From Chondrilla cf. caribensis (lineage: Eukaryota; Porifera; Demospongiae; Chondrillida; Chondrillidae): DNA of 55,000 nucleotides. The position numbers and the translations under genes are program-made. Where the stretch lies: the NCBI GenBank assembly GCA_964020155.1, contig OZ026569.1:1370254-1425253 (forward strand), in the 5' to 3' direction. Every line of letters begins with the position of its first letter. Within the stretch, counting starts at the first letter, position 1. A model generated the notes under the pieces. That model was not told the DNA's origin. It made no database searches and was given only the letters and a program-made list of their open reading frames with translations. Of this stretch, positions 11,576 to 23,160 are shown piece after piece.

Positions 11576-12364
11576 ATGTTTGAAACACAATGTTCTTCTA
11601 AATTAATGGCAAATTATACAACATTTCATATTACAGATGGATGCCGCGGAAAACGCAGTGCTGCCCAAGTAGAATCCGGTGAAAATGAATTCCTTCTAGC
11701 AGAAAAATTGAAGCAACAAGCTACATCATATCTAGGGCAAGGGAGAGAGAAACGACAACAACCTGCAGCAAATAGGAATGTATTCTTTGTCTTGGATTCA
11801 TCTGGGAGCATAGGACGTCAAACGTATTCAGATGTATTGGAGGTTGTATCCAAGCTTGCAGCGTTTTTCTGTGGCAAAGTAGCAGTAGGACTACTCACCT
11901 ACAGCAGACATGCAGAACTGCAACTCTGCCCTCAGTGTCACAGAAATAACCCAACCTATCATGCCCAAGTATATAATACATTTCAAAACGCACGATACCA
12001 CAGCGGTCTTACACACACTGGAGAAGCCATTGAGTGTCTCAGACGTCACGTGCTACCAGCATATGGTTGCCTAGTTCCTGGAGTTCCTACTGACCTGGTA
12101 TTCTTCACAGATGGAGGACATAATGGATGCAATAACCCTTCATCAGAAATAGATGCGCTAGTGTCGGCAAGGCCTGGAACAAAGATATATTCGATTTCTG
12201 TTGGGAATATTGCATCAAGAGGAGTCACGGACCTAATCCGCAATATTGAACCTAATCACATTTTTAATGTGGAGAATTTCAACGAATTTAAGAAATGGTT
12301 CAATATGATAGAAACTCAACTTAACACAGGGACAAGATTATGTGCCCCTGTCTACCAAGGCTAG
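11576..12364 (+). CDS. von Willebrand factor A-domain protein
   Basis: The open frame encodes 262 residues with one vWA domain at about residues 65-245. The metal-ion site is complete: DSSGS in FFVLDSSGSIG, a Thr in SGLTHTGEA, and Asp in LVFFTDGG. Such domains mediate metal-dependent protein binding in extracellular matrix and adhesion proteins. The true 5' end is uncertain. An acceptor (TTACAG, ending at 11636) would give a phase-1 exon starting just before GCRGKRS, as usual for secreted vWA modules; the upstream exon, perhaps with a signal peptide, was not found. As a single exon the first ATG at 11576 gives no signal peptide, though a TATA-like GTATATATAA sits near 11516. Two basic sites (GKR, EKR) precede the domain and could be processed. 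It has no evident link to the ANK genes. Confidence 0.75.
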   Translation: MFETQCSSKLMANYTTFHITDGCRGKRSAAQVESGENEFLLAEKLKQQATSYLGQGREKRQQPAANRNVFFVLDSSGSIGRQTYSDVLEVVSKLAAFFCGKVAVGLLTYSRHAELQLCPQCHRNNPTYHAQVYNTFQNARYHSGLTHTGEAIECLRRHVLPAYGCLVPGVPTDLVFFTDGGHNGCNNPSSEIDALVSARPGTKIYSISVGNIASRGVTDLIRNIEPNHIFNVENFNEFKKWFNMIETQLNTGTRLCAPVYQG

Positions 12365-12957
12365 AGACTGAACCAACTCAAATGTACACACCGAGAGTTA
12401 AAGCATACTATGTAACAATAATTATAGTTATCACATACACTGCAAGTATTAATTGGAATTGGACTAGCTTCATATTTCATGATCATTGGTGTGATAATAC
12501 ATTTGTTTAAGACTATACTGAGTAGTTTTCAAGTGGCGCTTCTGTGGTACATTATTGATTTAGAAATACAATAGTCAAAGCATGTATGTTACTGAGAATC
12601 GCGCATATTGCAGATATATAATAATTATAACGTTCTTGAAGTTAATCATATTATACATATGTACGTATATGAATTGCACGTACTGCAGATATGAGATGAT
12701 TATAACGTAACAATTTTAGCCTTTAAAGTAGAATCGTTGAACATAATTACATGCATATATGTAAGGTATGAGGGCTGATAATATTCAAACCTTCTGAGAC
12801 CTTATTCTGATCCTGAACATTCAAGTTTTGTTGTTACATTTATACATATCAACCAGAACTGTGGTGCCCAAGAGAAATTGTTGGGTGCATGAGAGCACAT
12901 TGATCACTACAAGTTACATCAAGAACTCGATCATGATGTATAATGATGAACACAATA
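12365..12957. other. Spacer after the vWA gene
   Basis: AT-rich, no gene seen. It probably contains the vWA 3' UTR. Two short imperfect direct repeats occur near 12600-12720 (GCATATTGCAGATAT and GTACTGCAGATAT, each followed by TTATAACGT). Confidence 0.4.
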
Positions 12958-13120
12958 CAGTGAATTACTGCTGCAATTTTCAAAGAATATGGTGGATTAA
13001 CGAGTTTGGCGGATTAACGGGATATCCATTGGTACTTGTACATTGTAATGGTACTGGGAAATCATGGTGGATTAAAAGGTTAGGCAGATAAAGCGGTGGC
13101 GGATTAACGAGAATTCACTG
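12958..13120. mobile_element. TA-flanked MITE, CAGTGAATT family (163 bp)
   Basis: The inverted ends are CAGTGAATT on the left and AATTCACTG on the right, with GGATTAACG-type subrepeats inside. TA dinucleotides flank both ends (12956-12957 and 13121-13122), as for Tc1/mariner/pogo elements. A relative lies at 28628-28787. It sits exactly at the left edge of the duplicated chitin synthase block. Confidence 0.75.
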
Positions 13121-13155
13121 TATGTAGGTACACATTCATATGTACGTACACATAG

Positions 13156-14060
13156 GGTGAGGGATTTTCACACTTTTTTATTTGGCTCAACACCTCTTAA
13201 TATTCGAAGCAGAGGGGTATTTCCTCCCAGATGACACGGAGAATCTGATTGGTACAACTATGGAAGACGTAATGAAAATGGGGACCATAAAGAAAGGTAT
13301 GTGGGTGTGTCCACATTGATGTCATGTGAAATAAAAATTGTGGCCCATCTGCATGAAGATGATATCTGCTGGAATATTCCATTTATGGAACATGTTGGAA
13401 AGTAGGATGCATGATGTTGAATTTTTACATACCACATTACACTAGTCTTGTAAACTCCAACATTGCTTATTATGTTATTAATCGTCAGTATGTAACGGGG
13501 TGACAGCTTTGATAACACTCGCTGTATGAATAGGGTATGATTTAGAAGGTACTGTAGTGAGCTGCCCACAAATAGAATGATTGTTCATTGGTTAAATTTG
13601 AATGAATACATACGTACATACATGTCTATAATATGCACTTGCACAATTTGATGTTTGCAGTGAATTTGCTGGAGTGGGATATCTGTCAGCTAAGTGGCCA
13701 TGGTGTTGCACTAGTTGTTAAGGAAAGCAAGGAGAGAGATAAGGAGATCAGCCACTCTACTGTGTCGCTACATATGAACAAAAGCATAAGTTGTCCTCTA
13801 TTGTGGGACCACACCTCAATATTCTTAACATAGTAAATAATGGAGAAAAGTATGGGGGGAAGCGAAAAGTTGGATCTGTAGCTAATGCGAAATCTGTCTT
13901 CCTCATTATGTATCAACACAAACTACTATTTATCCACAGTTACGTACTCTCAGACTGGTCTTATTATACTCAATATAATAGTATCATTTTGCTCCTGGTG
14001 AAGGGATAATAACCTCAATTTGAGCTACATATACTTGTAAACTGAAAAAATGAATCTGAT
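13156..14060 (+). pseudogene. Chitin synthase tail pseudogene
   Basis: A degenerate copy of 532-1515. The SAM exon copy (13156-13303) keeps most of the sequence, including EAEGYFLPDD, but hits an in-frame TAA early and has several substitutions. The 54-nt exon copy lies at about 13343-13402 with small indels. The third exon starts near 13996 (GGTGAAGGGATAATAACC) with a stop almost at once; the two membrane helices are deleted, and the match resumes at 1873-2585-type flank. It is clearly non-functional and was carried along when the neighbouring ANK gene duplicated. Confidence 0.85.
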
Positions 14061-14945
14061 ATTAAGGTTACACCAAATTAAGGTTAACAGCATTAAACAG
14101 CTTACTGTGACAGCATATGCAAACACTGGGATTTCACGTAAAGGCTACATCTGACATGGCATATAGGGAGTATTGTCAAACCTAATTTGGAATCATGTCA
14201 AAACTGAGGTCACTTCACATTGGAAACCTCTTCTGATTGCGGTTCCATTGGGGCACATGTGTACATCGATCAGTAGCATCCATGTACACAGTATAATACA
14301 GCTTGCAATACATGGCTGCAATAGACTGGAGATGGCAATAGATATGGGATACCAGGGCAATGTGGGATGAGTGCCTTTACACATTGATAATGCTGAGTTA
14401 TGGTTAAGTGTCTACCACTGGTCAATCTCCCATGTATAGACGTATCATTAACACAAATTCGAGTCAATAGTTTTGTATTAAAAATGGGTCACCTCAAATT
14501 ACTTCGTTTTAGTCAAATGATTATAACACTACTGATCCAACATGCGTATTATACACCACTGATAATCGATACAACCCTACAGACACTCCAAGGTAAACAC
14601 TGACCTACCTTACAAGTTAGGGATGCTCCCTTATTGCCGTACGGCTGACTACGTCCGAGTACACCGTCAGATCAGGTTGTAGTATCTATGGTCAGATCAC
14701 CTAGAAGGAACATCATTCCATATTTACATGAACACCATGTATATACCAAACAATTATCGTTCTAACCCAACATATTCTCAAAGTTGATCCATCGATTATA
14801 TTATGTTCGCGAGTCAAAGACTGTTCACTAAACCGATAGCCAAAGAAAAGTAGTTCTAATCAATGCGCCCCTTTCAGTGAGTCATGTGCACGGAGCCGTT
14901 AGTGGCGATTGCGCAACTTAGATGCACCATTGCATAAGTGTAATA
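14061..14945. other. Duplicated 3' flank of gene B
   Basis: No gene. Matches 2235-2585 and 3338-3920 of the first copy. The undisturbed GGGCAATGTGGGATG near 14353-14368 is the empty site of the Mutator-like insertion. Confidence 0.5.
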
Positions 14946-15133
14946 CAGTGGAACCCCTCTATAATATTATAATATTACAAACCTCCGAATAGCAGAAGCC
15001 TCTGTAATAAGGACACCATTCTGTGTCCCAGTGTAGTACTGTACTGTACTAAGTGACCTCTGAATTGAGGAAACCTCTGTAATGAGGACTAAAATCAAGG
15101 TCCCAAAGTGTTCATAATAGAGAGGTTCCACTG
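14946..15133. mobile_element. Pogo/Tigger-like MITE (188 bp)
   Basis: The ends CAGTGGAACCCCTCTATAAT and its near-perfect inverse at 15114-15133 are flanked by TA at 14944-14945 and 15134-15135. The paralogous spot near 3913-3920 beside gene A lacks the element, so it inserted after the A/B duplication. The ends resemble those of the 479-bp element at 37956-38434. Confidence 0.85.
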
Positions 15134-15229
15134 TACACCAAACATCTAAACTAATACTACTGCCAACAATAAAGATACAAAAATATATTAGGTACAGTTG
15201 CAACTGCATATCCACTCAAAGGTAGACAG

Positions 15230-16508
15230 TTATTTGAAAACATCTCGCTGTATTCTTTCAGCAAGTTGTCCTTTACTAGTTTCCCGCACAACCTTGATAA
15301 AGAACTCTCAGGAGTGAGGGGCTTCTTCGGTCTCTGTGGATTGTAGCCAGCTCAGCAGAAGCTTAACTAGTTGAGCGTCAGGTTTTTCATGTGTCTGTTG
15401 TATCTGGTCCCAGTCCTCAGCTCGGTCCAGCCATCCTGCTATCACTGTACCTTCTGAGGCTAGCTCCTTCACATACAGCATGAGGTTCACCAGTTTGAGA
15501 TCTTTTGTTGGTTTTGTGACAGCTGATTTATCTGTAAAATACACCAATACAGCTCTGATATAAATGGTTCATGAAACATTCAGTTGTGAGCAGTATGTGT
15601 GCAAACTGATTCACTTATACAACAGGCAGCCCATACATAATCACACAGTGGGCTTCAGGTGGTACAGCTGTTTGGATTTGAAATATCAAAATTCAACATT
15701 ATGTCTGAAATACAGCACAATTTTGAGAATGTACACAGGTTCCCCTCAAATCCCCTCATAAATATACGTAGTACCTCTTGCCTTAAGTGTGAAACACAAT
15801 GCCATACTCACCATGGAGGGTGGAAGCACCGGTACCATGTACAGCAGTTGAAGAACTGCTTGTGACAGGAGATTGGAGATGTGTCGGGGTGAATAGATGA
15901 TTAGGATCTACATGAAGGATATGAAAATGATACTGAATTCATGTCAAAATCCATCAGCTATGTGTATGGGTAGTTGATAACTGAACAAATTTGGAATCTG
16001 CTATATTATGTGTACTGAAAGAAAGCATTACATATGCACAGCGATACTGTTGTGAGAGTGGCATGCAATGAAACCTACAGCATGGATGTGAGGCTTGTAC
16101 AGTACAAAGAAAAGAAATACATAAATCAGCTGACTTGTTAATTCTTCCTTCATACTCTCTCCAAGCTGGTTCATTCTCGGATAGCCATGTTCTCCAATGA
16201 ACACATCACAGACTATCTCCAGGGTTTGGAAGGTACCTTGAGCATAGAGGTGGTCATAGAGGAGACCGTTTGCTGTCTTCCTGTCTAGAGCTCTTTCTAT
16301 CTTGGTCTCAACTGTTTCTGGGATGACCTGTTTTCTTCGTAACTCTGAAGCTACTTCTTTAGCACCAGCATTCCTCATAAACATACCAGAAAAGGATTGG
16401 AGGAATTTCTCAACATCATTCATTTCTAGACAGACGCAAAATGAATGCACGTATGTAAGTGCAGATGTAAGAAATTTCATCAAAAATTACAAATCTAAAA
16501 GTTCACAC

Positions 16509-16582
<74 letters not shown>

Positions 16583-16592
16583 ATGCACACAT

Positions 16593-16650
<58 letters not shown>

Positions 16651-19352
16651 ATGCACCCACACACACACGCACGCACGCACGCACGCACGCACACACACAC
16701 CTGATGAGCACATTGGGGGACGGAGTCTCAGCAACTTAGTTTGCATCTCCTCTCGCATTTCATCCATTTGTTTATACATCTGCCCTTTATCTTTGTATAA
16801 GGCCTCTATCTCCGCAGCGGCTTGAGTCTGGAATTCTTGAAGATCCTTTATTTCCTTCTTCATTCTCCAAAGCCCCATGGCCACGTGGTTCTCCAGTTGT
16901 TCGATATGCTTTTTAAGCTCCTCTTTATCCTTGATCTTCTCCCCTCTCTCTCCTCCGGCCTTCACTAACATCATGACGATGCTTTCTAGGTCATAGTTAG
17001 TGGCCAAATCTAGGGCAGTAACACCTTTTCATCTGTTGCATTGACATTACAGCCATTGTCCAGAAGGATACGAATCAGCTTCCGTTGATTGGTCTCGTAT
17101 TGCTCAACATTGCTTGGGTCAACGAACGGAACGTACTTGCCATCTGTACTTGGCTCCCAGTAGTAAGGCTGCAACAGGGCCAAGTGTAACGGAGAAAGAC
17201 CATCAGGTGAGAGTTCATCAATATCCTTAATATACAGGATGAGGACCTGTACCACATCCGGGTGGGAAAGCAGGCAGGCTAGTTGGAAAGGTGTTAAATC
17301 CTTTTCACCAGCAAAAAGAGAGACGTGATCAACATCACAGCCGTTTAGAAGGAGAACATGAGCAGTTTCGGGATGGTTTGATTCTACAGCCAGCGACAGA
17401 GGTGTGCAAAGGGAATCTGTTGTCTTCTCAATGTCAGCACCATGGGCAATGAGTGCTGAGACAATCTCCACGTGTCCTCGCTTGGATGCCATATGAAGAG
17501 CTGTGAAGGTTGAAGAAGGTTCAGAACTGTAGTCAACACTGCTTCCCAGCTCCAATAGCTTCTCCACTGCCTTTACATTCTGTGCACTGACTGCTACATG
17601 TAGCGGTGTGTATATGGAGCGCTTTGGACTGGACGAAAGTTGTAATGTTGTACTCACAGGTACTGTCCATGGCACGTCAGGGTCACTCCCACATTCGATG
17701 AGCTCCTCAATCATGTCAACCTCATCTCTTGATGCAGCCCAGTGCAAAGGTGCCAACCCTGCAGTACTACGACCGTGTATGTCTGCACCTAATTCCACGA
17801 GCTTCCGACAGGCTTCGCGTTTCTTGGTGAGAACGGCCACTTGGAGCGGACGAAATCCACAGCAATTGATAAGTTGTACTTCCAAATCACACTCCAGTGT
17901 GTGAAGCACCTCAATACAATCAATGTGGTTTAATCCAGCTGCCAGGTGTACAGCAGTGGGAGAGCCGGCCTTGTTAGAACGCAAATTTACATTACACCCT
18001 CCGTCAACGAGAGCTCTTATTGCAACGGGCTCATTCATTTTGGCAGCTAAATGAATGGGTGCAAGTCCATTACCATTTTTAGTTGTCACATCGCATCCAA
18101 GTTCAATCAGATGAGTCAGGATTTTGCGACTACAGAGCCCGTGAATTATGCAAGAGTGGAGCAAATTGCATCCTTCCTCATCGACAAAGTTGATGTCAAA
18201 CCCATATTTCAAGAGTGTTATGAGGAAATTGATGTGATTGTAATAAATAGCTAGTTCGGCTGGAGTGAAACATGAGCGAAGGTCATCCGGATTCTGCATT
18301 ACCTCCATGAGAGGTTGGACAACATCACAGGAGCCCATTGCTGCAGCCACAACCAGTGGGGTATTCCCTTCCGATGTTGTACTTGTAGCCAGAGGATTGG
18401 CTCCACAATCTAGTAACACTCTGACCACTGCAGCATGATTGTGTCCAGCAGCAGCGTGGAGAGGAGAATCGTCCTGAAAAAAAGCGTCAACGTTGCAGCC
18501 CAGTTTGATCAATGTGCGGATCACATGGAACTGGCCTTGCTGTGCAGCAGCATAGAGTGCCCAATCCCCTCCTGAGGACTGGATGTTGAAGCCCGGCGAA
18601 TCAGCAAGGGCCTTGATCGACCTGAGGTGACCCCAGTGAGCTGCGATGGTAAGAGGCGTACGGTCTGTCTTGGTCTTTTCGTACAGCGAGCATCCTGCCT
18701 TCACCAGAATAGGTATTATCTTGTAGTGGTCAAATCTAGCTGCCAGATGGAGAAGACGATAGTCACCCTCTGCGATCACAGGATGCAGGTCAGGTCTTCC
18801 ACCTTCCTTGATCAACATTTTAAGTGCTTTAACGTTATCCAGCAAAACAGCCAGGAATATTGGGGTGAAATGAGGAGGGCAACCATGCACGGCGCAGTTC
18901 ACATCAGGATTGACCTTTCTGGCGATTTCAAGAGCTTTTGTAAACCCTATCTGTGGGCCTTTGAAAACTTGGTAAGTTGCTATAGTATGCTGCACATAGT
19001 TATTAGGCCCAACAGTCTGGTCTTCTACCAGACGTAATCGATGTCGCACATCCAACAAACACTCGCACACTTGTGTTAGAAAGGAAGCCATATCATTGTA
19101 CCCCATCACCTTAGCTAGGTGGACAGCTGTTACTCCTTCGGCTCCAAACGTAGCATGAAAATCTTCATAGTTCATCGACATTATCATTCTGTCAACTAAA
19201 TGTTTGTGCTGTCTGAAAACAGCTATGTGCAGCGGTCGGACTCCAAACACTCCCAGAATATTGAGCTGGTTAGAGAATGCCATTGGTCCCATGTATTTAT
19301 CCAGAGCCTCCAAATCTCCTCTCCAACAAGCAAGGTGGATATGATTACCCAT
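15230..19352 (-). pseudogene. ANK-CARD-Death gene B (near-identical copy of A, broken)
   Basis: Exons match A one for one: 19352..16701, 16425..16135 (291 nt) and 15531..15230 (302 nt). The ANK exon is 2,652 nt, exactly one base shorter than in A. The missing base is in the run at about 17023-17028 (CACCTTTT here, ACCCTTTT in A), so the frame ends at 17010 after NATDEKVLLP and the readable product is 780 residues of ankyrin repeats without coiled coil, CARD or Death domain. Independently, the Trp codon of the Death-domain SWEFF motif is TGA (15308-15310). Two separate hits argue for a pseudogene rather than a sequencing error. A truncated ANK-only protein could still be made. The ANK part is otherwise open and well conserved, so the decay is recent. 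Confidence 0.85.
16509..16700. repeat. (CA)n microsatellite at the donor of gene B's ANK exon
   Basis: CA repeats with a few AAAC, ATGC and CGCA variants run right up to the splice donor (GT at 16700-16699, minus strand). Gene A has only a short, imperfect CA tract here (5290-5352), and gene F a moderate one (40727-40820). The long Cys-Val and Thr-His ORFs in this tract are artefacts. Confidence 0.95.
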
Positions 19353-19777
19353 ATTAATATTATATTCGGAATCTACAAAAAATAATGGAAGAGAGATTAT
19401 CAACTATTGAAGATTGCTTATGCTGATAGCAACTATACAAGTTGATCAACTGCAGAAATTAGGCGAGGGTTATTCCGAACATCTCTATTTCCCACTCAAT
19501 GCGGTCAATACTGAGCAGACCAAAGAATGCTGTGTCTATAACTCGATCGGTGTGCCATTTAAGAATATAAACTACAAATAATAGCTCTCGAAAAGCGAAA
19601 AAAATACGGTAAAAGGCCAACTGCTCGGAAATAGGTGCGTTTGCCTTACGCTAATAAGTAAAGGTATATAGGCATTGCATAGTGCGAGAAGAGTGGTTGA
19701 AGCGGATCCTCGCAATGGATAGATAGCTGCAAAGCGGCTACTTTCCACTGGTGAGGTGGTAATCGAAAATGTCTTAC

Positions 19778-19965
19778 CTTATTTTGGGTACTCCGAGGAA
19801 AAATACATAAACAGATCATAGATGCTATGAATTCGAACAGATGTACCACGGCACTGGAATTACTCGAAACGAGTTCGCTTCTAATAAAAGCCCACCTTCT
19901 AAGAAGGCATGAACCAAATCATCATCGTGATGCATTTTGACGTCAGCAAGGCTCCTCGTGACGTA
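19778..19965 (-). promoter_or_regulatory. Gene B 5' UTR exon and promoter with CRE site
   Basis: Same layout as at gene A: donor GT at 19777-19776 (minus), conserved GGGCTTTTATTAGAAGCG, then TGACGTCA at 19938-19945. The 5' UTR intron would be 405 bp. The promoter is intact although the gene body is broken. Confidence 0.5.
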
Positions 19966-20594
19966 TATACGTAATTCTGCATGAGAGCGCAATTGTAATA
20001 AATAATAGAATCACTATTGAATTGTATGAATGAACAGATAATAATGATAGTACGATGACAGAAATATCAATAATATTCACATGCAATTACATAAATAGCA
20101 ATAATAAATAAAACAGCACTAAAGAATGTTATAATGATAATAACAATGATTGTGAAGACAATAAAAATGATGTGTATCTGGAACAGTCTCATAGTAATAC
20201 TAGTAATAATATGTATAATATATATACTAAAATTAAGTAAAATAATGATATAATCATTGTAATAGCAATAATAATAGTAGTTATAATAATAATAATAATA
20301 ATAATAATATAATATCAAAACAGATTGGGAATGCCACCTTGGTGCTAGGGACCCTCCCCGTAGTAGACAGTGATTACTGTCCCCTTGATTAGTCACGTAT
20401 GCATCATTCATATTTGATGTCTTATGTATAATTATTGTAATTATTATTATTATATTAATTATTTATTTAATTGTGAAATATGTGTATATATGTATGATTT
20501 ATGCGTATTTCATTTGATTGTAAATGTGATGATAATGAAATATTGAAATTATTGTAGTTATATCATCACTTATTATTTTTTATCACCATCACAC

Positions 20595-20596
<2 letters not shown>

Positions 20597-20646
<50 letters not shown>

Positions 20647-20677
20647 TGATGATAATAATAATAATAATAATAATTAC

Positions 20678-20709
<32 letters not shown>
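20597..20709. repeat. (TAA)n microsatellite
   Basis: About 110 bp of TAA with a GATGATGAT and a TTACAA interruption. It directly precedes a reverse-transcriptase tail. Confidence 0.95.
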
Positions 20710-20711
<2 letters not shown>

Positions 20712-21030
20712 TGCCCGGACACACTTGCACCATCTTATATTGCCTTGTCTACAAGGGAAGCAGGGGCAGTCGCAGAACAAGCCGAGAAAAAGAAGAGGTG
20801 TAAGTATGCCCACCTTGAGACCAGCCACTATTTCCTTCCTGTAGCCGTGGAGTCTCTCGGTGTGTTTGGCCCGGATGCCAGATCTTTCTTTTCCGACCTC
20901 GGCTGTCGCCTGAGAAACACTACCTCAGAGCCCATGTCACACCTCCACCTCATTCAGAGAATCTCTGTAGCTGTCTAGAGAGGCAATGCCGTGAGCATCC
21001 TAGCTACCTCTGGCCTTGAGCCATCTTGAT
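20710..21030 (+). mobile_element. 5'-truncated reverse-transcriptase tail (third copy)
   Basis: The frame reads STREAGAVAEQAEKKKRCKY, HYFLPVAVESLGVFGPDA, LGCRLRNTTSEP and LIQRISVAV, then an in-frame TAG (20977) and RGNAVSILA. It is the longest of the tails and shares its 3' part almost exactly with 8879-9000. It begins right at the end of the TAA array. The stop shows it is dead. Confidence 0.65.
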
Positions 21031-21547
21031 TACTTTTACTTTTTCTTAATTATTATTATATTTAATTTAATTAATTGTAACTATGTGTATTCTACTTAAT
21101 TGTAAATATGTATGTAATATCTAATTTATGTAACGTGTATTTAATTGTAAATAGGCGTATAATAATTGTTTTAGTTTTATCATTACTTATTTTTATATCA
21201 CCACCACACATCATCAAATATTATAATTGATGTTATGCCTGTAAAAATAATTTCTCCCACTGCTGCAAGTGAATGTTTGTAATTATTGCAGTCATAAATT
21301 ATAATATTATTATTATTGTATATAATAATAATATTTTTTTAATGGTATTATTTATTAAATAGTGCATGATTATCATTACTATCATTAGCTTTATTACTGT
21401 TGCTGCTGTTGTATATATGGTTATTGTTATAAGAATTGCTGTTATTGTTGTTGTCATTAAATTTTATCTTTGATGTAAGTACTCGTACACATCTCCTTTC
21501 TTCTTCCACAATTCGACATTAATAATAATAATATAATAATAATAATA

Positions 21548-21870
21548 GACACATTCCGTGACTCCCACATATCCACTTCAGCCAGGGAGGCCAGAGGTGC
21601 TGCAGCCCTTGCTGAGAGAGATAAGTCAAGAAAATACTCACATCTTGACAGGTCTTACCTGTTTCAACCACTTGCTGTGGAAACCTGTGGGTCGATGGGT
21701 CCAGATTCTTTTTGCTTCTTCGTGATCTTGGCCGTAGATTGAAGTCCTCTACCGGAGAGCCACAGTCATTCACTTACATGTTACAGCGACTCTCCGTGGC
21801 AATCCAGTTGGGGAACACTTCATCTGTGCTGGGCACTTTGGAACAGCCAAATCTTCAATGTATCGATTGA
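21548..21870 (+). mobile_element. 5'-truncated reverse-transcriptase tail (fourth copy)
   Basis: Two overlapping frames together encode the same C-terminal region: SAREARGAAALAERDKSRKY, FQPLAVETCGSMGPDS, then after a one-frame shift LRDLGRRLKSSTGEP and LQRLSVAIQLGNTSSVLGT. It is diverged from the other copies and frameshifted, so dead. It too starts directly after TAATAATAAT. Confidence 0.65.
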
Positions 21871-21929
21871 ATTAATCAATTATTTACCATTATTATTTAC
21901 TATAATAATAATATATGGTAAATAAATGG

Positions 21930-22337
21930 GTATAGGTTTTCTTGTTGGGCATTATTAATACATTTTGAGGGAATAATTCTAAATCCCTAGTATTTATGCT
22001 CAAGTGTATATAGTGGAATTTGTACTCACCTATTGTATCACCCTTGTTAAAATATTATGGTACTGATGCCAAAGTTTGTTGATCTGCATAACGGTGAACT
22101 CAAATATTTTAATAATAATCATTGTACACTATCATAGATATTTCATACATGGCGTCGTAGTATACATAATGATCCATATATGCATGGCTTTTTTACTCGT
22201 TTAGTAGTGTGTGCAAGTATCATCATTATGCAATCATGCCCATATACATATGCAGATAAAATATAATAGTAAATAAGTATATGTGTATATGACATAGTCT
22301 TTTATTCGTTCACAGAATTTGTCTTCTGATCTGCTTG
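21930..22337 (+). pseudogene. D-type 5' relic to the right of gene B
   Basis: Matches the first intron of gene D (33460-34100) from GGTTTTCTTGTTGGGC through the acceptor TTCACAG and the start of the next exon, CTTCTGATCTGCTTGAGTAT, and stops about 20 bp before the expected start codon. No ANK coding remains. Immediately after it comes the 3' flank type of genes C and F. Confidence 0.6.
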
Positions 22338-22339
22338 AG

Positions 22340-22967
22340 TATAATCCCAATTTATTACAATAATCACAATTCCATATAGATGCATATAATACATTATATA
22401 TATATTATTTAAAACATGCAAAATATATACTATACATGTACATAATATAATTTTTATTATAATTATTACTATGTACATACTGTACATGTATAACCATTTC
22501 TATCATGTGTCCATATTTATATATTTCATTGTGCACTGCAATATAATATTATGTGTACGTATGTATATATTGTTTTTATGTTCCTCTATTTTATATGAAG
22601 ACACGTAACATTTTAATTAATAAATTTGTATTTCGCTATACAATTATTGCAATTATATTACAAATATTCGATTCTAATGTACTATTTCCATAGCTATAAT
22701 ATACATGTATTTTATAAGGGTATTTAATTTGCATTATAGCCATCTTGTCCACAAGACCATGTAGATGATTTTATGTGAGTATTTGTAATAATAGTATAGG
22801 AGTGAGTGAATAATATATGTACAGTGATATACATACAGATGCAGAAATGCATTAGTAATAATATATGATAACAGCGCTGCAGTTGTGCAATAAACACATA
22901 TCATAGGCACATGTTTACGGCTCATTTGTTCGAGTTTATTCCAACATTATAACTTAATTATAATGTA
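22340..22967. other. 3' flank of gene C, AT-rich
   Basis: No gene. About 22400-22760 is homologous to 38520-38828 plus 39380-39440 beside gene F. The F copy is interrupted by a hAT-like element; here the target (near 22685) is uninterrupted. Confidence 0.5.
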
Positions 22968-23160
22968 CCCAGGTATGCACGTATGTATGATCCACCCAGG
23001 TATGCTGGTATGTATAATCCACTCAGATATGCTGGTATGTATGATCCACCCAGGTATGCTGGTATGTATAATCCACTCAGATATGCTGGTATGTATGATC
23101 CACCCAGGTATGCTGGTATGTATGATCCACCCAGGTATGCTGGTATGTATGATCCACCCA
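22968..23160. repeat. 27-bp minisatellite with a 54-bp higher-order period
   Basis: About seven units of 27 bp. Two variants alternate, CCACCCAGGTATGCTGG and CCACTCAGATATGCTGG with TGTATGAT or TGTATAAT, so the true period is 54 bp. Because 27 is a multiple of three, several frames on both strands stay open; these are not genes. The same unit forms a longer array at 50379-50712. Confidence 0.9.

Noticed and set aside
16302..16825. Long ORFs rich in Thr-His or Cys-Val on both strands
   Set aside because: They are translations of the (CA)n microsatellite in the gene B intron.
17010..17040. Gene B frameshift explained by a small intron
   Set aside because: No GT-AG pair near the site restores the frame, and the exon is exactly one base shorter than in A; a second stop exists in the Death exon.
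20643..20828. Poly-Ile, poly-Asn and poly-Tyr ORFs, here and at 32473-32788
   Set aside because: Translations of TAA/ATT triplet arrays.
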